Assembly (NCBI GenBank): GCA_013152945.1
Contig: JAADFL010000160.1
Span: forward strand, 1-22,309
Length of the DNA: 22,309 bases
DNA from: Deltaproteobacteria bacterium
GTDB lineage: Bacteria; Myxococcota_A; JAADFL01
Direction: 5' to 3'
Under the pieces are notes generated by a model. The model made no database searches. It was not told the origin of the DNA and saw nothing but the letters and a program-made list of their open reading frames with translations. Below are positions 7,315 through 16,078 of this stretch, piece after piece (position 1 is the stretch's first letter; each line of letters starts with the position of its first letter). A program made the translations under genes and the position numbers.

Positions 7315-8549
7315 CGCTTCAGTTTATCGTTCAGGGATGTCCTGGATATTCCAAGCGTATAGGCTGCTTTTGTACGATTGTTGTTGCATCCTGCGAGCAC
7401 CTTCAAGATATGCTGCCGGTTCAGCTCTGCAAGGGTCATGTTTGCGGCGGTGCGTGTATCAACAGGTCCGATAAGGATGTCGCCGCGATCAAGTGTATAT
7501 TTTTTACAAATCAAGACCGATCTGTAGATAACGTTCTTCAGTTCCCTCACGTTTCCCGGCCAGGTGTGCCCCTGCATCTTCCTAATAGCTTCTCTGGTGA
7601 ATTTCCTCGGCCACATACCCATGTCCTCCAGTATCGCTTTTATAAGCAATGGAATGTCCTCGAAACGATCACGCAACGGGGGCAAATTGATCTCAAGCAC
7701 ATTCAGCCTGTAGTACAAGTCAGATCTGAACCTGCCTGCCCAAACCTCGCGAGCCAGGTCCTTATTGGTGGCTGCCAGGATTCTGACATCTGAAGTAAAA
7801 GTGCCCGTGCCTCCAATGCGTCTGATTTCACCGGTTTCCAGCACTCTCAAGAGCCTGGTCTGCATGTCCAGAGGCATTTCACCGATCTCGTCGAGGAAGA
7901 GGGTTCCCCGATCCGCTACTTCGAACATACCTTTCCTCTTTTTTTCAGCTCCTGTGAAGGCACCTCGTTCATAACCGAACAATTCGCTCTCGATTAGGGA
8001 ACTCGGCAGGCTTCCGCAATTCAGGGGAATGTATGGAGCATCATGCCTTAACCCCGAGTCGTGAATGGCCCTTGCCACCAGGTCTTTTCCTGTCCCGGAT
8101 TCGCCTTGTATCAAAACCGGTGCATCGGTATCGGCAATCAATCGGAGGGAGGCGAACACCTCCTGCATGACAGGATTATTGGATAAGAGCCTGCCGAAGC
8201 TGCAAAAATCCGATCCAGGTTCGATGCCTGTCTTGGTCATCTCGGAGTCATTGCCGTTATCTCCAAGACGCAGCGCCATGCGGTAACCCGCCAGTTCGAT
8301 AATGTCCCCGTCCGACAGCTTGCACTCGGATGCAGGCCTGCCGTTCACGAGCATGGTATTTCTTCCCTCTGCAACCAATGAACAGCCGTTCTCCCACGTC
8401 TTTATCAGGGCGTGGATTCTCGACACCCTTGGATCAGCAAGCACGAGTTCGCATGACGATGCCCGGCCGATTCGTGTTTCCCCGGGTTTGAGCTTGAGTT
8501 TCATTGCATTTCCTCTGGGTGTCATCAATTCGATGAATCCGGTATTCAT
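7257..8549 (-). CDS. FHA-domain sigma-54-dependent transcriptional activator
   Basis: A 430-residue bacterial enhancer-binding protein. An FHA domain (about residues 20-95, with RIGR and SRIHA) replaces the usual receiver domain, so it is expected to sense phosphothreonine. The AAA+ core has Walker A GESGTGKD at 149-156, GAFTGA at 196-201 (contacts sigma-54) and Walker B TLFLDE at 216-221. A Fis-type helix-turn-helix lies at about 375-412. The ATG at 8549 is preceded by AGGAGG at a 6-base spacing, so an upstream in-frame extension to 8621 is unlikely. Its 3' end overlaps the convergent DsbD-alpha-like gene by 58 bases. I see no clear -24/-12 promoter in the window, so its targets probably lie elsewhere. 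Confidence 0.94.
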   Translation of the reverse strand: MNTGFIELMTPRGNAMKLKLKPGETRIGRASSCELVLADPRVSRIHALIKTWENGCSLVAEGRNTMLVNGRPASECKLSDGDIIELAGYRMALRLGDNGNDSEMTKTGIEPGSDFCSFGRLLSNNPVMQEVFASLRLIADTDAPVLIQGESGTGKDLVARAIHDSGLRHDAPYIPLNCGSLPSSLIESELFGYERGAFTGAEKKRKGMFEVADRGTLFLDEIGEMPLDMQTRLLRVLETGEIRRIGGTGTFTSDVRILAATNKDLAREVWAGRFRSDLYYRLNVLEINLPPLRDRFEDIPLLIKAILEDMGMWPRKFTREAIRKMQGHTWPGNVRELKNVIYRSVLICKKYTLDRGDILIGPVDTRTAANMTLAELNRQHILKVLAGCNNNRTKAAYTLGISRTSLNDKLKRYFEEEPGPSNTNFTDVSS

Positions 8550-8624
8550 GAGCAACCTCCTGTTTTTTCTGGTTCTTTTCTGAAATTGAGGGCTGAACGA
8601 AAAAATGCCTTTCTTCGACACACT

Positions 8625-8653
8625 ATTATAATCGTATCAATACCGTATTTTGT
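8625..8653 (-). promoter_or_regulatory. Possible promoter of the FHA-sigma-54 activator gene
   Basis: A perfect TATAAT on the minus strand (8625-8630) lies in the gap between this gene and the upstream ChaN-like gene. The corresponding -35, ACAAAA at 8648-8653 after 17 bases, is poor. The leader would be about 70 nt. Confidence 0.35.
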
Positions 8654-8664
8654 TTACTAAAAAA

Positions 8665-10374
8665 TCAAAGTCTTTTCGGTATTCGTATGGAAGAAAGACG
8701 GCGGCACAAGGCAAAGTAGGTCAACAAGGGCTGCTCTTCCTCATCGAACCTTTCATGGAAAAGGTTCCTTATCTCCTCTTTGCTTATCCTGTCACGCTTG
8801 AGCCCATAGTACAGGCGGTCTCCCAACATGTAACCCAGTGCATGGGTGAGGCGGTTGAACATGTCCACGTCCTGGGAATACAGGACCTTAAGCCATGGGT
8901 CGGACTTCTTCGATTTCCCCTTTTCCATGTCCTTGTGGGCGATTACGAATCTAGCCAGTCGATATGCCTCACCATCGACCGCGGCTATTCCTTTTTCCCT
9001 GAACGTTTCGATGTCCTGCAGGAAATCCCTCTGGTGATCACACTTTCGTTTCGGGTTTATTACCTTGGAACCGAAGAATCCCAAGGCCTCTTCGAGACAC
9101 CGGGCATAGAATGAATTGACCAGGTCGGCCGGCTCCCTCGAACTCTTGGCGCACACATAGTGAATGAAATGGCTCGCCTCTTCAGCAATGTGGTTGAGTG
9201 AAAGTTTGGCAAGATACACCATGCCCATGTTGGGTATGGTGTAGCTTTCTGAAGACAATACCTGCTCGCGAATGATATCCAACTCACTTTTTGTAAATGC
9301 CTTGCTTTGCTTAAGCCTGGCGAAAAAAGAAAGGTCATGAGCCGAATATACCTCGACCTGGTCCAAAGCTCCTTTCAGGTCGATACCAAGAAATTGTGCA
9401 ATAATTTCAGCTATTTCTCGAAACTTGTCCCCAAGGTCAGGCGAATCCACCAGTGTCTCGCCTGCTTCGAGCCAATTCACGTAAGACTGCTGGACTATGT
9501 GTGGTGGAGTGTTCAGAGAACAGTACTCATCTCCCTTGATGTGGACTACCTCGATTGTATCTTCCTTACCCTGCTTGACCAGCTTCCAATAGATTTCTTC
9601 CCGGTTTTGATACAATATGAGACATTTCGGCTTTTTCAGGTTCCTGGTGCCGGCCAGCTTTCGCACCATTTTGGGCAAGTGGGGAGGTGCGATGTGAAGC
9701 TCACCCACCAGAACCATTATGGTATGAAATGGATACTTTGAAAGCAATTCCACAATGGTTTCAGCCATGTGTTTATCCCGCCTTGCCAGGGAATCCGACC
9801 TTGTATGCAGCTTGGTGCCGCCTTTTCCCTCGATACCGGCCACCAATATGTTGTTCTGCCTTGCGAATTCCAGGATCGGCTTGTAATTCTCCCAGTTTCC
9901 CACAAGCCAGTGGTCCGGGCCTATAACCTCTGACAGGAAACGATTCTCCTTTGCTTTCGACCACTTGCCTTTCATGTACGCATCCAGGGTTGCTTGCTTT
10001 TCTGTCTCCACCATCTCCATTGCAAAGATTGTCAAAGGCTCTTGTCCTTTACCCGCCTGTCTTCCGGCTTTCACCAAGCCTTCTGCAACATGCAGGAATG
10101 TCTTTTGAGCCGGTCGCAAGGTATGATAGTCCCCGATGTACACGATATCCACGGTTTGTGCCCGCTGGATCAACTCCTTGGGAGATATTGCCTCGCGAAA
10201 TGACTTGGTCCGTCTTAAGACCTCGGCTTCGTACTCGGCAAGGTACTTTGGAGGTCTGGCTATCGACGCCTCGATCAGTTTTTGGTTACGCTTGAACAAG
10301 GCCTGTTGTATGGCGACTATTTCATAGCGTGCTTCTCTTGACTTGCGATTGATTGATTTGCGGTTGCCCTTCAT
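8665..10374 (-). CDS. ChaN/Tiki-superfamily protein with a large unassigned C-terminal half
   Basis: A 569-residue protein. Residues about 70-285 match the ChaN (haem-binding, PF04187)/Tiki-TraB fold: GDYH at 81-84, the glutamate in AMEMVE near 120, a conserved Arg-Asp in LARRD near 200, and GELH at 224-227, which are the paired G-x-x-H motifs of the superfamily. ChaN itself is a lipoprotein of roughly 200-300 residues. Here there is no signal peptide; the N-terminus is basic (MKGNRKSINRKSR), so the protein is probably cytosolic. The C-terminal half (about 290-569) is alpha-helical in appearance and I do not recognise it. It includes several His residues (for example HFIHYVC and HALGYMLGDR). 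A role in haem or metal binding, or metalloprotease chemistry, is possible but unproven. Confidence 0.8.
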   Translation of the reverse strand: MKGNRKSINRKSREARYEIVAIQQALFKRNQKLIEASIARPPKYLAEYEAEVLRRTKSFREAISPKELIQRAQTVDIVYIGDYHTLRPAQKTFLHVAEGLVKAGRQAGKGQEPLTIFAMEMVETEKQATLDAYMKGKWSKAKENRFLSEVIGPDHWLVGNWENYKPILEFARQNNILVAGIEGKGGTKLHTRSDSLARRDKHMAETIVELLSKYPFHTIMVLVGELHIAPPHLPKMVRKLAGTRNLKKPKCLILYQNREEIYWKLVKQGKEDTIEVVHIKGDEYCSLNTPPHIVQQSYVNWLEAGETLVDSPDLGDKFREIAEIIAQFLGIDLKGALDQVEVYSAHDLSFFARLKQSKAFTKSELDIIREQVLSSESYTIPNMGMVYLAKLSLNHIAEEASHFIHYVCAKSSREPADLVNSFYARCLEEALGFFGSKVINPKRKCDHQRDFLQDIETFREKGIAAVDGEAYRLARFVIAHKDMEKGKSKKSDPWLKVLYSQDVDMFNRLTHALGYMLGDRLYYGLKRDRISKEEIRNLFHERFDEEEQPLLTYFALCRRLSSIRIPKRL

Positions 10375-10405
10375 CGAGTTTCATGCTTACCTGATTTACC
10401 CGGGG

Positions 10406-10433
10406 TTGACAAGCAAACATGCGTGGGTATATT
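10406..10433 (+). promoter_or_regulatory. Strong sigma-70-type promoter for the yceD-rpmF operon
   Basis: A perfect TTGACA (10406-10411) and TATATT (10428-10433) are separated by 16 bases, placing the transcript start near 10440. An in-frame ATG at 10419 lies inside the spacer and therefore cannot be on this transcript. This supports TTG 10467, with its AGGAGG, as the real yceD start. Confidence 0.7.
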
Positions 10434-10466
10434 GTGGCCGCCCTTTACGGGCAGGAGGTTTTGGGT

Positions 10467-11000
10467 TTGAGGCTGGACATCAACCAAATTGCAAGCAATG
10501 GGACGGCACTGCATCTCGACATGGCCCAACCGCTTCTCTCCGAACTGTTGGACCTGGGCACTGATGAGTTGACGGCCGTAAAGGCAAGGGGGCCGCTCCA
10601 TGTCGACGTGGAGTTGTTGTGCACAGGTGACGATTATTCGGTCGTGGGACGCATCGAATGCAAGGTGGAACAAACATGTATCAGGTGCCTCGATCCTGTT
10701 TCGACGAGCCTCAACCTGCCGATAAGAGTCGTGTTTTCAAGAGAATCCACAGGGTTTGGGGCAAATCGGGATGACCTGGAGCCCGGAAAAGATCATTACC
10801 TTTTTTCCGGTCACTATATTGACCTGGATGAAATGATCAGAGAAAACATTTTACTGGGTTTGCCGGATTACCCCTTGTGCAAGGAGGATTGCCTGGGTTT
10901 GTGCCCGGTATGCGGGAAGAATCTCAACTTTGGGCCATGCTCGTGTTCAAAGGATGAGCCTGATCCAAGGTTGGCCGAGTTGAGTAATGTCAAGCTTTAG
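10467..11000 (+). CDS. yceD: YceD family (DUF177) protein
   Basis: A 177-residue member of the DUF177/YceD family, which is found directly before rpmF in most bacteria and is linked to 23S rRNA or ribosome biogenesis. The central CIRCLD and the C-terminal CKEDCLGLCPVCGKN plus CSC form the cysteine-rich metal-binding end typical of the family. I choose the TTG at 10467. AGGAGG (10453-10458) sits 8 bases upstream, the predicted transcript begins near 10440, and the resulting start MRLDINQI matches the family's usual N-terminus. The ATG at 10419 would add 16 residues but lies within the promoter. L32 follows after 43 bases. Confidence 0.85.
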   Translation: MRLDINQIASNGTALHLDMAQPLLSELLDLGTDELTAVKARGPLHVDVELLCTGDDYSVVGRIECKVEQTCIRCLDPVSTSLNLPIRVVFSRESTGFGANRDDLEPGKDHYLFSGHYIDLDEMIRENILLGLPDYPLCKEDCLGLCPVCGKNLNFGPCSCSKDEPDPRLAELSNVKL

Positions 11001-11043
11001 GAGTAGGGTCTAAAGTGGCCCGATCTGATTTGGAGGTGGAGAA

Positions 11044-11229
11044 ATGGCGGTTCCAAAGAAAAAGAAATCTCGTTCGAGGATAGGCGCCCGCCGTTCTCAT
11101 GATCATGTTTCCGTCCCTGCAATAGTTTCCTGTCCATCATGTGGAGAGCCCAAGGTAGCCCACCAGGTATGCCCTAACTGCGGGAAGTACGCAGGCAGGA
11201 TGGTTATAGAGAGCGAAGAAGAAGAATAG
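11044..11229 (+). CDS. rpmF: 50S ribosomal protein L32
   Basis: A 61-residue protein beginning MAVPKKKKSRSRIGARRSHD, the L32 signature, with a zinc ribbon C30xxC33 and C43xxC46. This is the zinc-binding (C+) form. The C-terminus is acidic (ESEEEE). GGAGG at about 11032-11036 is well spaced for the ATG. The yceD-rpmF order is the standard arrangement. In many relatives plsX and fab genes follow; here acpP follows after 61 bases. Confidence 0.97.
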   Translation: MAVPKKKKSRSRIGARRSHDHVSVPAIVSCPSCGEPKVAHQVCPNCGKYAGRMVIESEEEE

Positions 11230-11290
11230 AGATTCAGACTCGCGATCTTGAAAATATTTTCTTCCGCCTTTTGGCGTTGGGAGATGGCAG

Positions 11291-11551
11291 TTGGAAAAGG
11301 CTCGAATCGCTGACAGGATAGCAGAGATCGTTGCTGCCGAGTTGGAGATGGAGAATCCCGGGCAGATCAAACCGGAATCGAAATTCATAGACGATCTTGG
11401 CGCCGACTCGCTCAAAATTTTTGCCTTGATTACCTCTATCGAAGAGGAATTCGATATCACGATAGATGATTCCGCTATTGAAGAGATCAAGGTGGTGGCG
11501 GATGCCACGGCATTGGTGGAACGCATGCTATCCGAACAGGTCGTGGCATGA
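11291..11551 (+). CDS. acpP: Acyl carrier protein
   Basis: An 86-residue acidic carrier protein with the phosphopantetheine attachment motif LGADSL (Ser40), followed by the helix II region EEEFDI. It carries growing acyl chains as thioesters in the cytosol. The start is TTG at 11291 with GGGAG seven bases upstream; the nearby ATG at 11284 is in another frame and soon stops. Residues after DSL (KIFALITSIEEEFDITIDDSA) depart somewhat from the usual DTVELVMALEEEF pattern, so it may be a second, specialised ACP rather than the only one. The stop overlaps the ATG of the next gene. No fatty-acid synthase gene flanks it. Confidence 0.9.
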   Translation: MEKARIADRIAEIVAAELEMENPGQIKPESKFIDDLGADSLKIFALITSIEEEFDITIDDSAIEEIKVVADATALVERMLSEQVVA

Positions 11552-11991
11552 GGATTGCCATAGGCAGTGACCACAGGGGTGTGGATCTCAAAGCCGGACT
11601 GGTCGGTTTTCTGAAGAAGCGGGATATCGTAGTTTTGGACAAGGGGCCTGATTCCAAGCAATCATGCGACTACCCGGATTATGCCGGAGCTGTTTGTAAA
11701 AGCGTTCAGGCCGGAGAGACAGACCTTGGCATCGTGATTTGCGGCAGTGGAATAGGCGTATCAATAACCGCGAACAAGTTCAATGGAATCAGGTGCGCCT
11801 TGGCGTATTGCACCGAGGTTGCCGGTTTTGCGAGGAGACACAATAATGCCAACGTGCTTGCCCTGGGTGCGGATTTTGTATCGCTGGAACATGCCAAGGC
11901 CAGGGTATCCGCATGGCTGGATGCTGAATTCGAGGGCGGACGCCACCAAAGGCGTATCGACAAGATAACCGCCTTGGAGAAAAGTTCTTGA
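11548..11991 (+). CDS. rpiB: RpiB/LacA/LacB family sugar-phosphate isomerase
   Basis: A 147-residue protein that interconverts ribose 5-phosphate and ribulose 5-phosphate. Visible family features are GSDHRG near residues 6-11, the DYPDYA motif, the catalytic CGSGIG starting at C65, and the RRHNNANVLALGA stretch. The length is usual for RpiB. It overlaps the acpP stop (ATGA), and its own TGA overlaps the TTG start of the dCMP deaminase gene. Its ribulose 5-phosphate product is also the substrate of RibB, encoded downstream in the same run, a plausible reason for the clustering. Confidence 0.93.
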   Translation: MRIAIGSDHRGVDLKAGLVGFLKKRDIVVLDKGPDSKQSCDYPDYAGAVCKSVQAGETDLGIVICGSGIGVSITANKFNGIRCALAYCTEVAGFARRHNNANVLALGADFVSLEHAKARVSAWLDAEFEGGRHQRRIDKITALEKSS

Positions 11992-12461
11992 GCCCGGCAC
12001 CGGTGAAAAACGATCAAAGACCCGGCTGGGACGAATATTTCATGCGTTTCGCTGAATTGGCCCGGGCCAGGTCCACTTGCCTTAGAAGAGCAGTCGGAGC
12101 CGTGATAGTAGTGGACCGTAACGTGGTCGCCACAGGTTACAACGGTGCTCCGAAAGGGCTCCCCCATTGTGCAGAGGTCGGATGCTTGAGAGCTAAACTA
12201 AAGGTTCCTTCCGGTGAAAGACACGAATTGTGCCGGGGCTTGCATGCAGAACAAAATGCGATTATCCAGGCGGCTTACCACGGCACGAGTATCAGGGGCG
12301 GAACGCTCTATTGCACTACTTCTCCGTGTTCCATATGTGCCAAGATGATAATCAATGCAGGGATCAGGAGAGTCGTATTCTCCGAAGAGTACAAAGATCC
12401 ACTGGCAGGTCAATTGATGGAGGGATCCGGTATCGAGATCGTTCAAATTTCTGCCGGCTGA
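11988..12461 (+). CDS. dCMP deaminase (ComEB type)
   Basis: A 157-residue zinc-dependent cytidine/deoxycytidylate deaminase that converts dCMP to dUMP for thymidylate synthesis. The zinc site is H86-A-E88 with P113-C114-SI-C117. A second cysteine/histidine cluster around residues 60-81, typical of dCMP deaminases, is also present. The start TTG at 11988 overlaps the rpiB stop, with GGAG about 8 bases upstream; no closer ATG is available before conserved residues. The position between rpiB and nrdR is the usual one in this operon type. Confidence 0.92.
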   Translation: MSPAPVKNDQRPGWDEYFMRFAELARARSTCLRRAVGAVIVVDRNVVATGYNGAPKGLPHCAEVGCLRAKLKVPSGERHELCRGLHAEQNAIIQAAYHGTSIRGGTLYCTTSPCSICAKMIINAGIRRVVFSEEYKDPLAGQLMEGSGIEIVQISAG

Positions 12462-12481
12462 TTGCCAAGTGATGTAAAAAT

Positions 12482-12538
12482 ATGGTGTATTCGGAGCATG
12501 TGGAAACGGCGACCATGAAGCGGGGTGGTTACGCATGA
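12482..12538 (+). CDS. Possible 18-codon leader peptide overlapping nrdR
   Basis: ATG at 12482 opens an 18-codon frame that ends at TGA 12536-12538, overlapping the nrdR ATG (12535) as ATGA. An internal ATG at 12515 gives a shorter 7-codon version. It could couple translation into nrdR, which has only a modest GGGGTGG before its start. It could equally be chance, as no strong ribosome binding site precedes it. Confidence 0.2.
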   Translation: MVYSEHVETATMKRGGYA

Positions 12539-12996
12539 GATGTCCTTTTTGTTCCAAGGCCGATACGCGGGTAATAGATTCCAGGTTGGCCAAGGAAGGA
12601 AGAGTGGTTCGGCGGCGCAGGGAGTGCGACGGTTGCGGAAGGCGTTTCACTACTTACGAAAGGGTCGAAGAAATACTACCCCTGGTCGTAAAAAAGGACG
12701 GCAGGCGCGAAGCCTTTGACCGGGGAAAGGCAGTGTCTGGTTTGAAACGGGCATGCCAGAAGAGACCTGTCGGGCTGGACGAGATTGAGGGAATGGTGGA
12801 GAGCCTCGAACATTTTCTCCAGGAACGTGGAGAGAAGGAAGTGGAAAGCCGTGTCATCGGGGAGGAACTGATGGCAGCCTTGCGGGAGTTGGACGAGGTT
12901 GCGTACGTAAGGTTTGCTTCTGTATACAGGTCTTTCAAGGATATAGAGGAATTCATGAAAGAACTCAAGGGCCTGCTTGGCGATAGAAATGAGTGA
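12535..12996 (+). CDS. nrdR: Transcriptional repressor NrdR
   Basis: A 153-residue regulator of ribonucleotide reductase genes. The N-terminal zinc ribbon is C3xxC6 and C31xxC34 with the [20 protein letters not shown] signature, followed by an ATP-cone domain (about residues 47-137) that senses ATP/dATP. The full length is normal for the family. Its stop overlaps the ribD start by 8 bases. No ribonucleotide reductase gene is in the window, so its targets lie elsewhere. Confidence 0.97.
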   Translation: MRCPFCSKADTRVIDSRLAKEGRVVRRRRECDGCGRRFTTYERVEEILPLVVKKDGRREAFDRGKAVSGLKRACQKRPVGLDEIEGMVESLEHFLQERGEKEVESRVIGEELMAALRELDEVAYVRFASVYRSFKDIEEFMKELKGLLGDRNE

Positions 12997-14128
12997 ATCC
13001 ATAGGTGACTTCGACCGTGCATGCATGAAACAGGCTATCCTGCTGGCTGAAAAGGGTATCGGTCGAACCGCACCCAATCCGCCGGTCGGGGCAGTGGTTG
13101 CGAGAAACGGCAGGATTGTCGGCAAGGGATTCCATAGGGGCGCAGGGATGCCTCATGCCGAGATTGAGGCATTGAAGCATGCCGGTGACAAGGCCGGGGG
13201 TTCCACCATTTACGTTACCCTCGAACCCTGCGATCACTATGGAAGGACGCCGCCCTGTACGCTTGCCTTGATAAAGGCGGGAATAAAGAGGGTGGTTGCA
13301 GGCACCCTGGATCCAAATCCGAGGGTAAGGGGCAAGGGTGTATCCCGTTTACAGGATGCCGGTGTCGATGTGTCACTGGGCGTCATGGAGATGGAATGCA
13401 AAAACCTGATTCGGCCCTATGCGTACTGGATGAAAAGCAAGAGACCACTTGTCACTGTAAAGGCGGCCGTAACCCTGGACGGGTACCTTGCCGCCAGGAC
13501 GGGCGATTCCAAATGGGTTACAAACGAGAAGTCGAGAAGTCTCGTGATGAAGATGCGCGACAGGTGCGATGCCGTTATGGTCGGGGCGCGCACCGTCAAC
13601 AAAGATGACCCGTTGCTTTCCGCCCGTATAAGGCGGGGACGAGATCCCGTGCGTATAATCCTGGATGCCGGTTTGAGCGTACCTTTATCGTCCAGGGTGT
13701 TTGATACCAAGACCGGGGGCCGCACCATAGTCTATGCATCCAGGACTGCAAGCCGTGCCAAGGCGGAGAACCTAGGCAAGAAGGGTATCGAAGTGGTGCG
13801 TGTACGGGCCGGAAAGGGATTGCTGGATTTGCCTATGGTGCTGGACGACCTTGGTAAACGGGGATTTCATCATTTGTTGGTCGAAGGAGGAGGCACGGTC
13901 CTCGGAGAATTTTTCAGGCACAGGCTGGTGGACAGGGCTGCCGTGTTTGTGGCGCCGAAGATTCTCACCGGTTCAAAAGGCGTGAAACTTGCTGCCATGG
14001 GCCCTGGACCTGCAAAGATGTCCTCCGCTATTCTGTTGAAAGATCCGGTTGTAAGAAAACTTGGGACAGACGTGTTGTTCGAGGGCGACGTGATCTATCC
14101 ATTGACGAACGATTGGAGGGCGGCCTAG
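12989..14128 (+). CDS. ribD: Bifunctional riboflavin biosynthesis deaminase/reductase RibD
   Basis: A 379-residue enzyme for steps two and three of riboflavin synthesis. The N-terminal deaminase has H56-A-E58, C81 and C90 in the motif [12 protein letters not shown]. The C-terminal NADPH-dependent reductase (from about residue 140) has [26 protein letters not shown] and the [12 protein letters not shown] end motif. ATG at 12989 matches the usual N-terminus ([10 protein letters not shown]). An upstream in-frame TTG at 12977 is less likely. It overlaps nrdR by 8 bases, and its TAG is directly followed by the ribE GTG. No FMN riboswitch precedes it; it depends on upstream transcription. Confidence 0.96.
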   Translation: MSESIGDFDRACMKQAILLAEKGIGRTAPNPPVGAVVARNGRIVGKGFHRGAGMPHAEIEALKHAGDKAGGSTIYVTLEPCDHYGRTPPCTLALIKAGIKRVVAGTLDPNPRVRGKGVSRLQDAGVDVSLGVMEMECKNLIRPYAYWMKSKRPLVTVKAAVTLDGYLAARTGDSKWVTNEKSRSLVMKMRDRCDAVMVGARTVNKDDPLLSARIRRGRDPVRIILDAGLSVPLSSRVFDTKTGGRTIVYASRTASRAKAENLGKKGIEVVRVRAGKGLLDLPMVLDDLGKRGFHHLLVEGGGTVLGEFFRHRLVDRAAVFVAPKILTGSKGVKLAAMGPGPAKMSSAILLKDPVVRKLGTDVLFEGDVIYPLTNDWRAA

Positions 14129-14770
14129 GTGTTTACCGGCCTCATTGAACAAGTCGGAACAGTTGTCCGGTCGGCCAGGAGAGGGCCGGGAATGTCGCTC
14201 TGGATAGAGGCGGACTCCATGATGGAAGGCTTGGCGGAAGGAGACAGCATAGCAGTGGACGGCGCCTGTCTGACTGTGGAGGACAAAGCTTCCAAAAGTT
14301 TCGTGGTTTTTCTTTCTCCGGAAACCCTTTCCAGGACGACCTTTGGCTCGGTGAGATCCGGTCGCAGGGTAAACCTGGAAAGGGCTTTGCGTTTGAGCGA
14401 CAGGCTTGGCGGTCACCTCGTACAGGGACACGTGGATGGAAAGGGCGTGGTGACAGGTGTTTCCTCTGTTGGTGATGCCAGGGAAATTGTCATAAAGGCT
14501 CCAAAAAACGTGCAAAGGTACCTGGTGGACAAAGGTTCCATAACAGTGGATGGAGTGAGCCTGACCGCGATGAAGCCGGGGGTGGATTCCTTTACTGTGT
14601 CGGTGATTCCCCAAACCCTGGAGAGAACGACACTCAAAGATTTCAGGCCGGGACAGGAGGTAAACCTGGAGGCGGACTTGGTAGCGAAATACGTTGAAAA
14701 GCTTTTGGGCTTGAATCCCGGAACAGGGGTGGGTATGGATCTTCTTGCCAGAAAGGGCTATCTCCTATAA
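14129..14770 (+). CDS. ribE: Riboflavin synthase, alpha subunit
   Basis: A 213-residue enzyme that dismutates two 6,7-dimethyl-8-ribityllumazine molecules to riboflavin. It begins with the characteristic MFTGLIEQVGTV from a GTG codon placed directly after the ribD stop. Two lumazine-binding repeats are visible: the first with DGACLTV and the second (from about residue 98) with HLVQGHVDGKG and DGVSLTAM. The length is standard. ribBA follows 34 bases later. Confidence 0.96.
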   Translation: MFTGLIEQVGTVVRSARRGPGMSLWIEADSMMEGLAEGDSIAVDGACLTVEDKASKSFVVFLSPETLSRTTFGSVRSGRRVNLERALRLSDRLGGHLVQGHVDGKGVVTGVSSVGDAREIVIKAPKNVQRYLVDKGSITVDGVSLTAMKPGVDSFTVSVIPQTLERTTLKDFRPGQEVNLEADLVAKYVEKLLGLNPGTGVGMDLLARKGYLL

Positions 14771-14804
14771 CTTGTCAATCCTTGGAGGATTTCAGGATAT
14801 TACC

Positions 14805-16037
14805 ATGAACGAAGAAAACAGTGCCAAGAAAGTAGCAGAGGCCATTTCAGCCTTGAAGAACGGACGGATGGTAATCCTCGTTGATGATGAGGATCGTGAG
14901 AACGAGGGCGACCTGACCATTGCAGCCGAGATGGTGACTGCGGATGACATCAACTTCATGGCCAAGTATGGGCGGGGCCTGGTGTGTCTTACTCTCACAG
15001 AAGAATGGGCCGACCATCTGGGACTCGATTTGATGGTCAAACAAGAGCGTAACCGTTCGAAGTTCGGGACGGCCTTCACTGTTTCCATCGAGGCCAGGGA
15101 AGGTGTTACCACCGGCATCTCGGCTGCTGACCGCGCCACCACAATCAGGACAGCCGTTGCTCCGGATGCAAAACCCGATGACTTGGTAACACCGGGACAT
15201 ATCTTTCCATTGAGGGCAAAAAAAGGCGGAGTGCTTGTTCGTACAGGCCAGACGGAAGGCTCTGTAGATCTTTGCAGGCTGGCGGGATTAAGGCCGGCGG
15301 GTGTCATTTGCGAAGTCATGAAAGATGACGGCACCATGGCGAGGATGCCCGACCTGGAGAAACTGGCCGAAGAATTCGATTTGCCGATAGTATCGGTTGC
15401 CTCGATTATCAACTACAGGATGCGCAACGAATCCCTGGTGACTCGTGTGGCCGAGACCACACTTCCATTGCCCGAGGGAGAATTCAGGGCCATTGCGTAC
15501 GACAATGAAATCGACCATATTGGACATCTCGCCTTGATCATGGGTGACCTGAGAAGTCCGGAGCCGGTGCTCGTCAGGGTTCATTCCGAGTGCTTGACCG
15601 GGGATGTTTTCGGTTCTCTCAGATGTGATTGCGGCCCTCAACTTCACAAATCCATTGAAATGGTGGCCAAAGAAGGCAGGGGAGTTGTCTTGTACTTGCG
15701 CCAGGAAGGCAGGGGAATCGGATTGAGGGCCAAGATCAAGGCCTATGCACTACAGGAATGCGGAAGGGATACTGTTCAGGCGAATGAGGAACTGGGATTC
15801 AAGCCTGATCTGCGCGATTACGGTATCGGCGCACAGATCCTGGCCGACCTTGGCTTGATGAAGATTCGCCTTATGACCAATAACCCGCGGAAGATAATCG
15901 GTTTGGCAGGGTATGGTCTGGAGGTAGTGGAAAGGGTCCCCATCGAGATTGAACCCAACAGGGCCAACAAGGAATACCTGAAGACCAAGCAAAAAAAACT
16001 TGGTCATTTATTGCATATCAGCGAGAAGAACAAGTAG
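14805..16037 (+). CDS. ribBA: Bifunctional RibBA: DHBP synthase/GTP cyclohydrolase II
   Basis: A 410-residue fusion that makes both precursors of riboflavin. The RibB half has the acidic [10 protein letters not shown] loop (27-36) and the THD-like site in [10 protein letters not shown]. The RibA half has the zinc cysteines C263, C274 and C276 in [15 protein letters not shown], the [11 protein letters not shown] motif and TNNPRK. Both active sites look complete, so it should be truly bifunctional. The ATG at 14805 has AGGA seven bases upstream. An earlier in-frame codon at 14745 would overlap ribE and lacks support. Confidence 0.96.
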   Translation: MNEENSAKKVAEAISALKNGRMVILVDDEDRENEGDLTIAAEMVTADDINFMAKYGRGLVCLTLTEEWADHLGLDLMVKQERNRSKFGTAFTVSIEAREGVTTGISAADRATTIRTAVAPDAKPDDLVTPGHIFPLRAKKGGVLVRTGQTEGSVDLCRLAGLRPAGVICEVMKDDGTMARMPDLEKLAEEFDLPIVSVASIINYRMRNESLVTRVAETTLPLPEGEFRAIAYDNEIDHIGHLALIMGDLRSPEPVLVRVHSECLTGDVFGSLRCDCGPQLHKSIEMVAKEGRGVVLYLRQEGRGIGLRAKIKAYALQECGRDTVQANEELGFKPDLRDYGIGAQILADLGLMKIRLMTNNPRKIIGLAGYGLEVVERVPIEIEPNRANKEYLKTKQKKLGHLLHISEKNK

Positions 16038-16078
16038 GCCTTGAATGTGTGCTTTCAGGGATTGGGCGGAGGAAGAAT

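Noticed and set aside
12462-12988. FMN riboswitch or other leader element before the riboflavin genes
   Set aside because: ribD overlaps nrdR, leaving no room for an RFN element, and I do not see its conserved blocks in the other gaps of the operon.
13973-14614. A 213-codon minus-strand frame over the ribD-ribE junction
   Set aside because: Antisense shadow of two conserved genes with typical out-of-frame composition (many His, Ser and Arg).
14792-15412. A 206-codon minus-strand open frame inside ribBA
   Set aside because: It is antisense to a fully conserved enzyme, lacks a ribosome binding site and known motifs, and is explained by the codon bias of ribBA.
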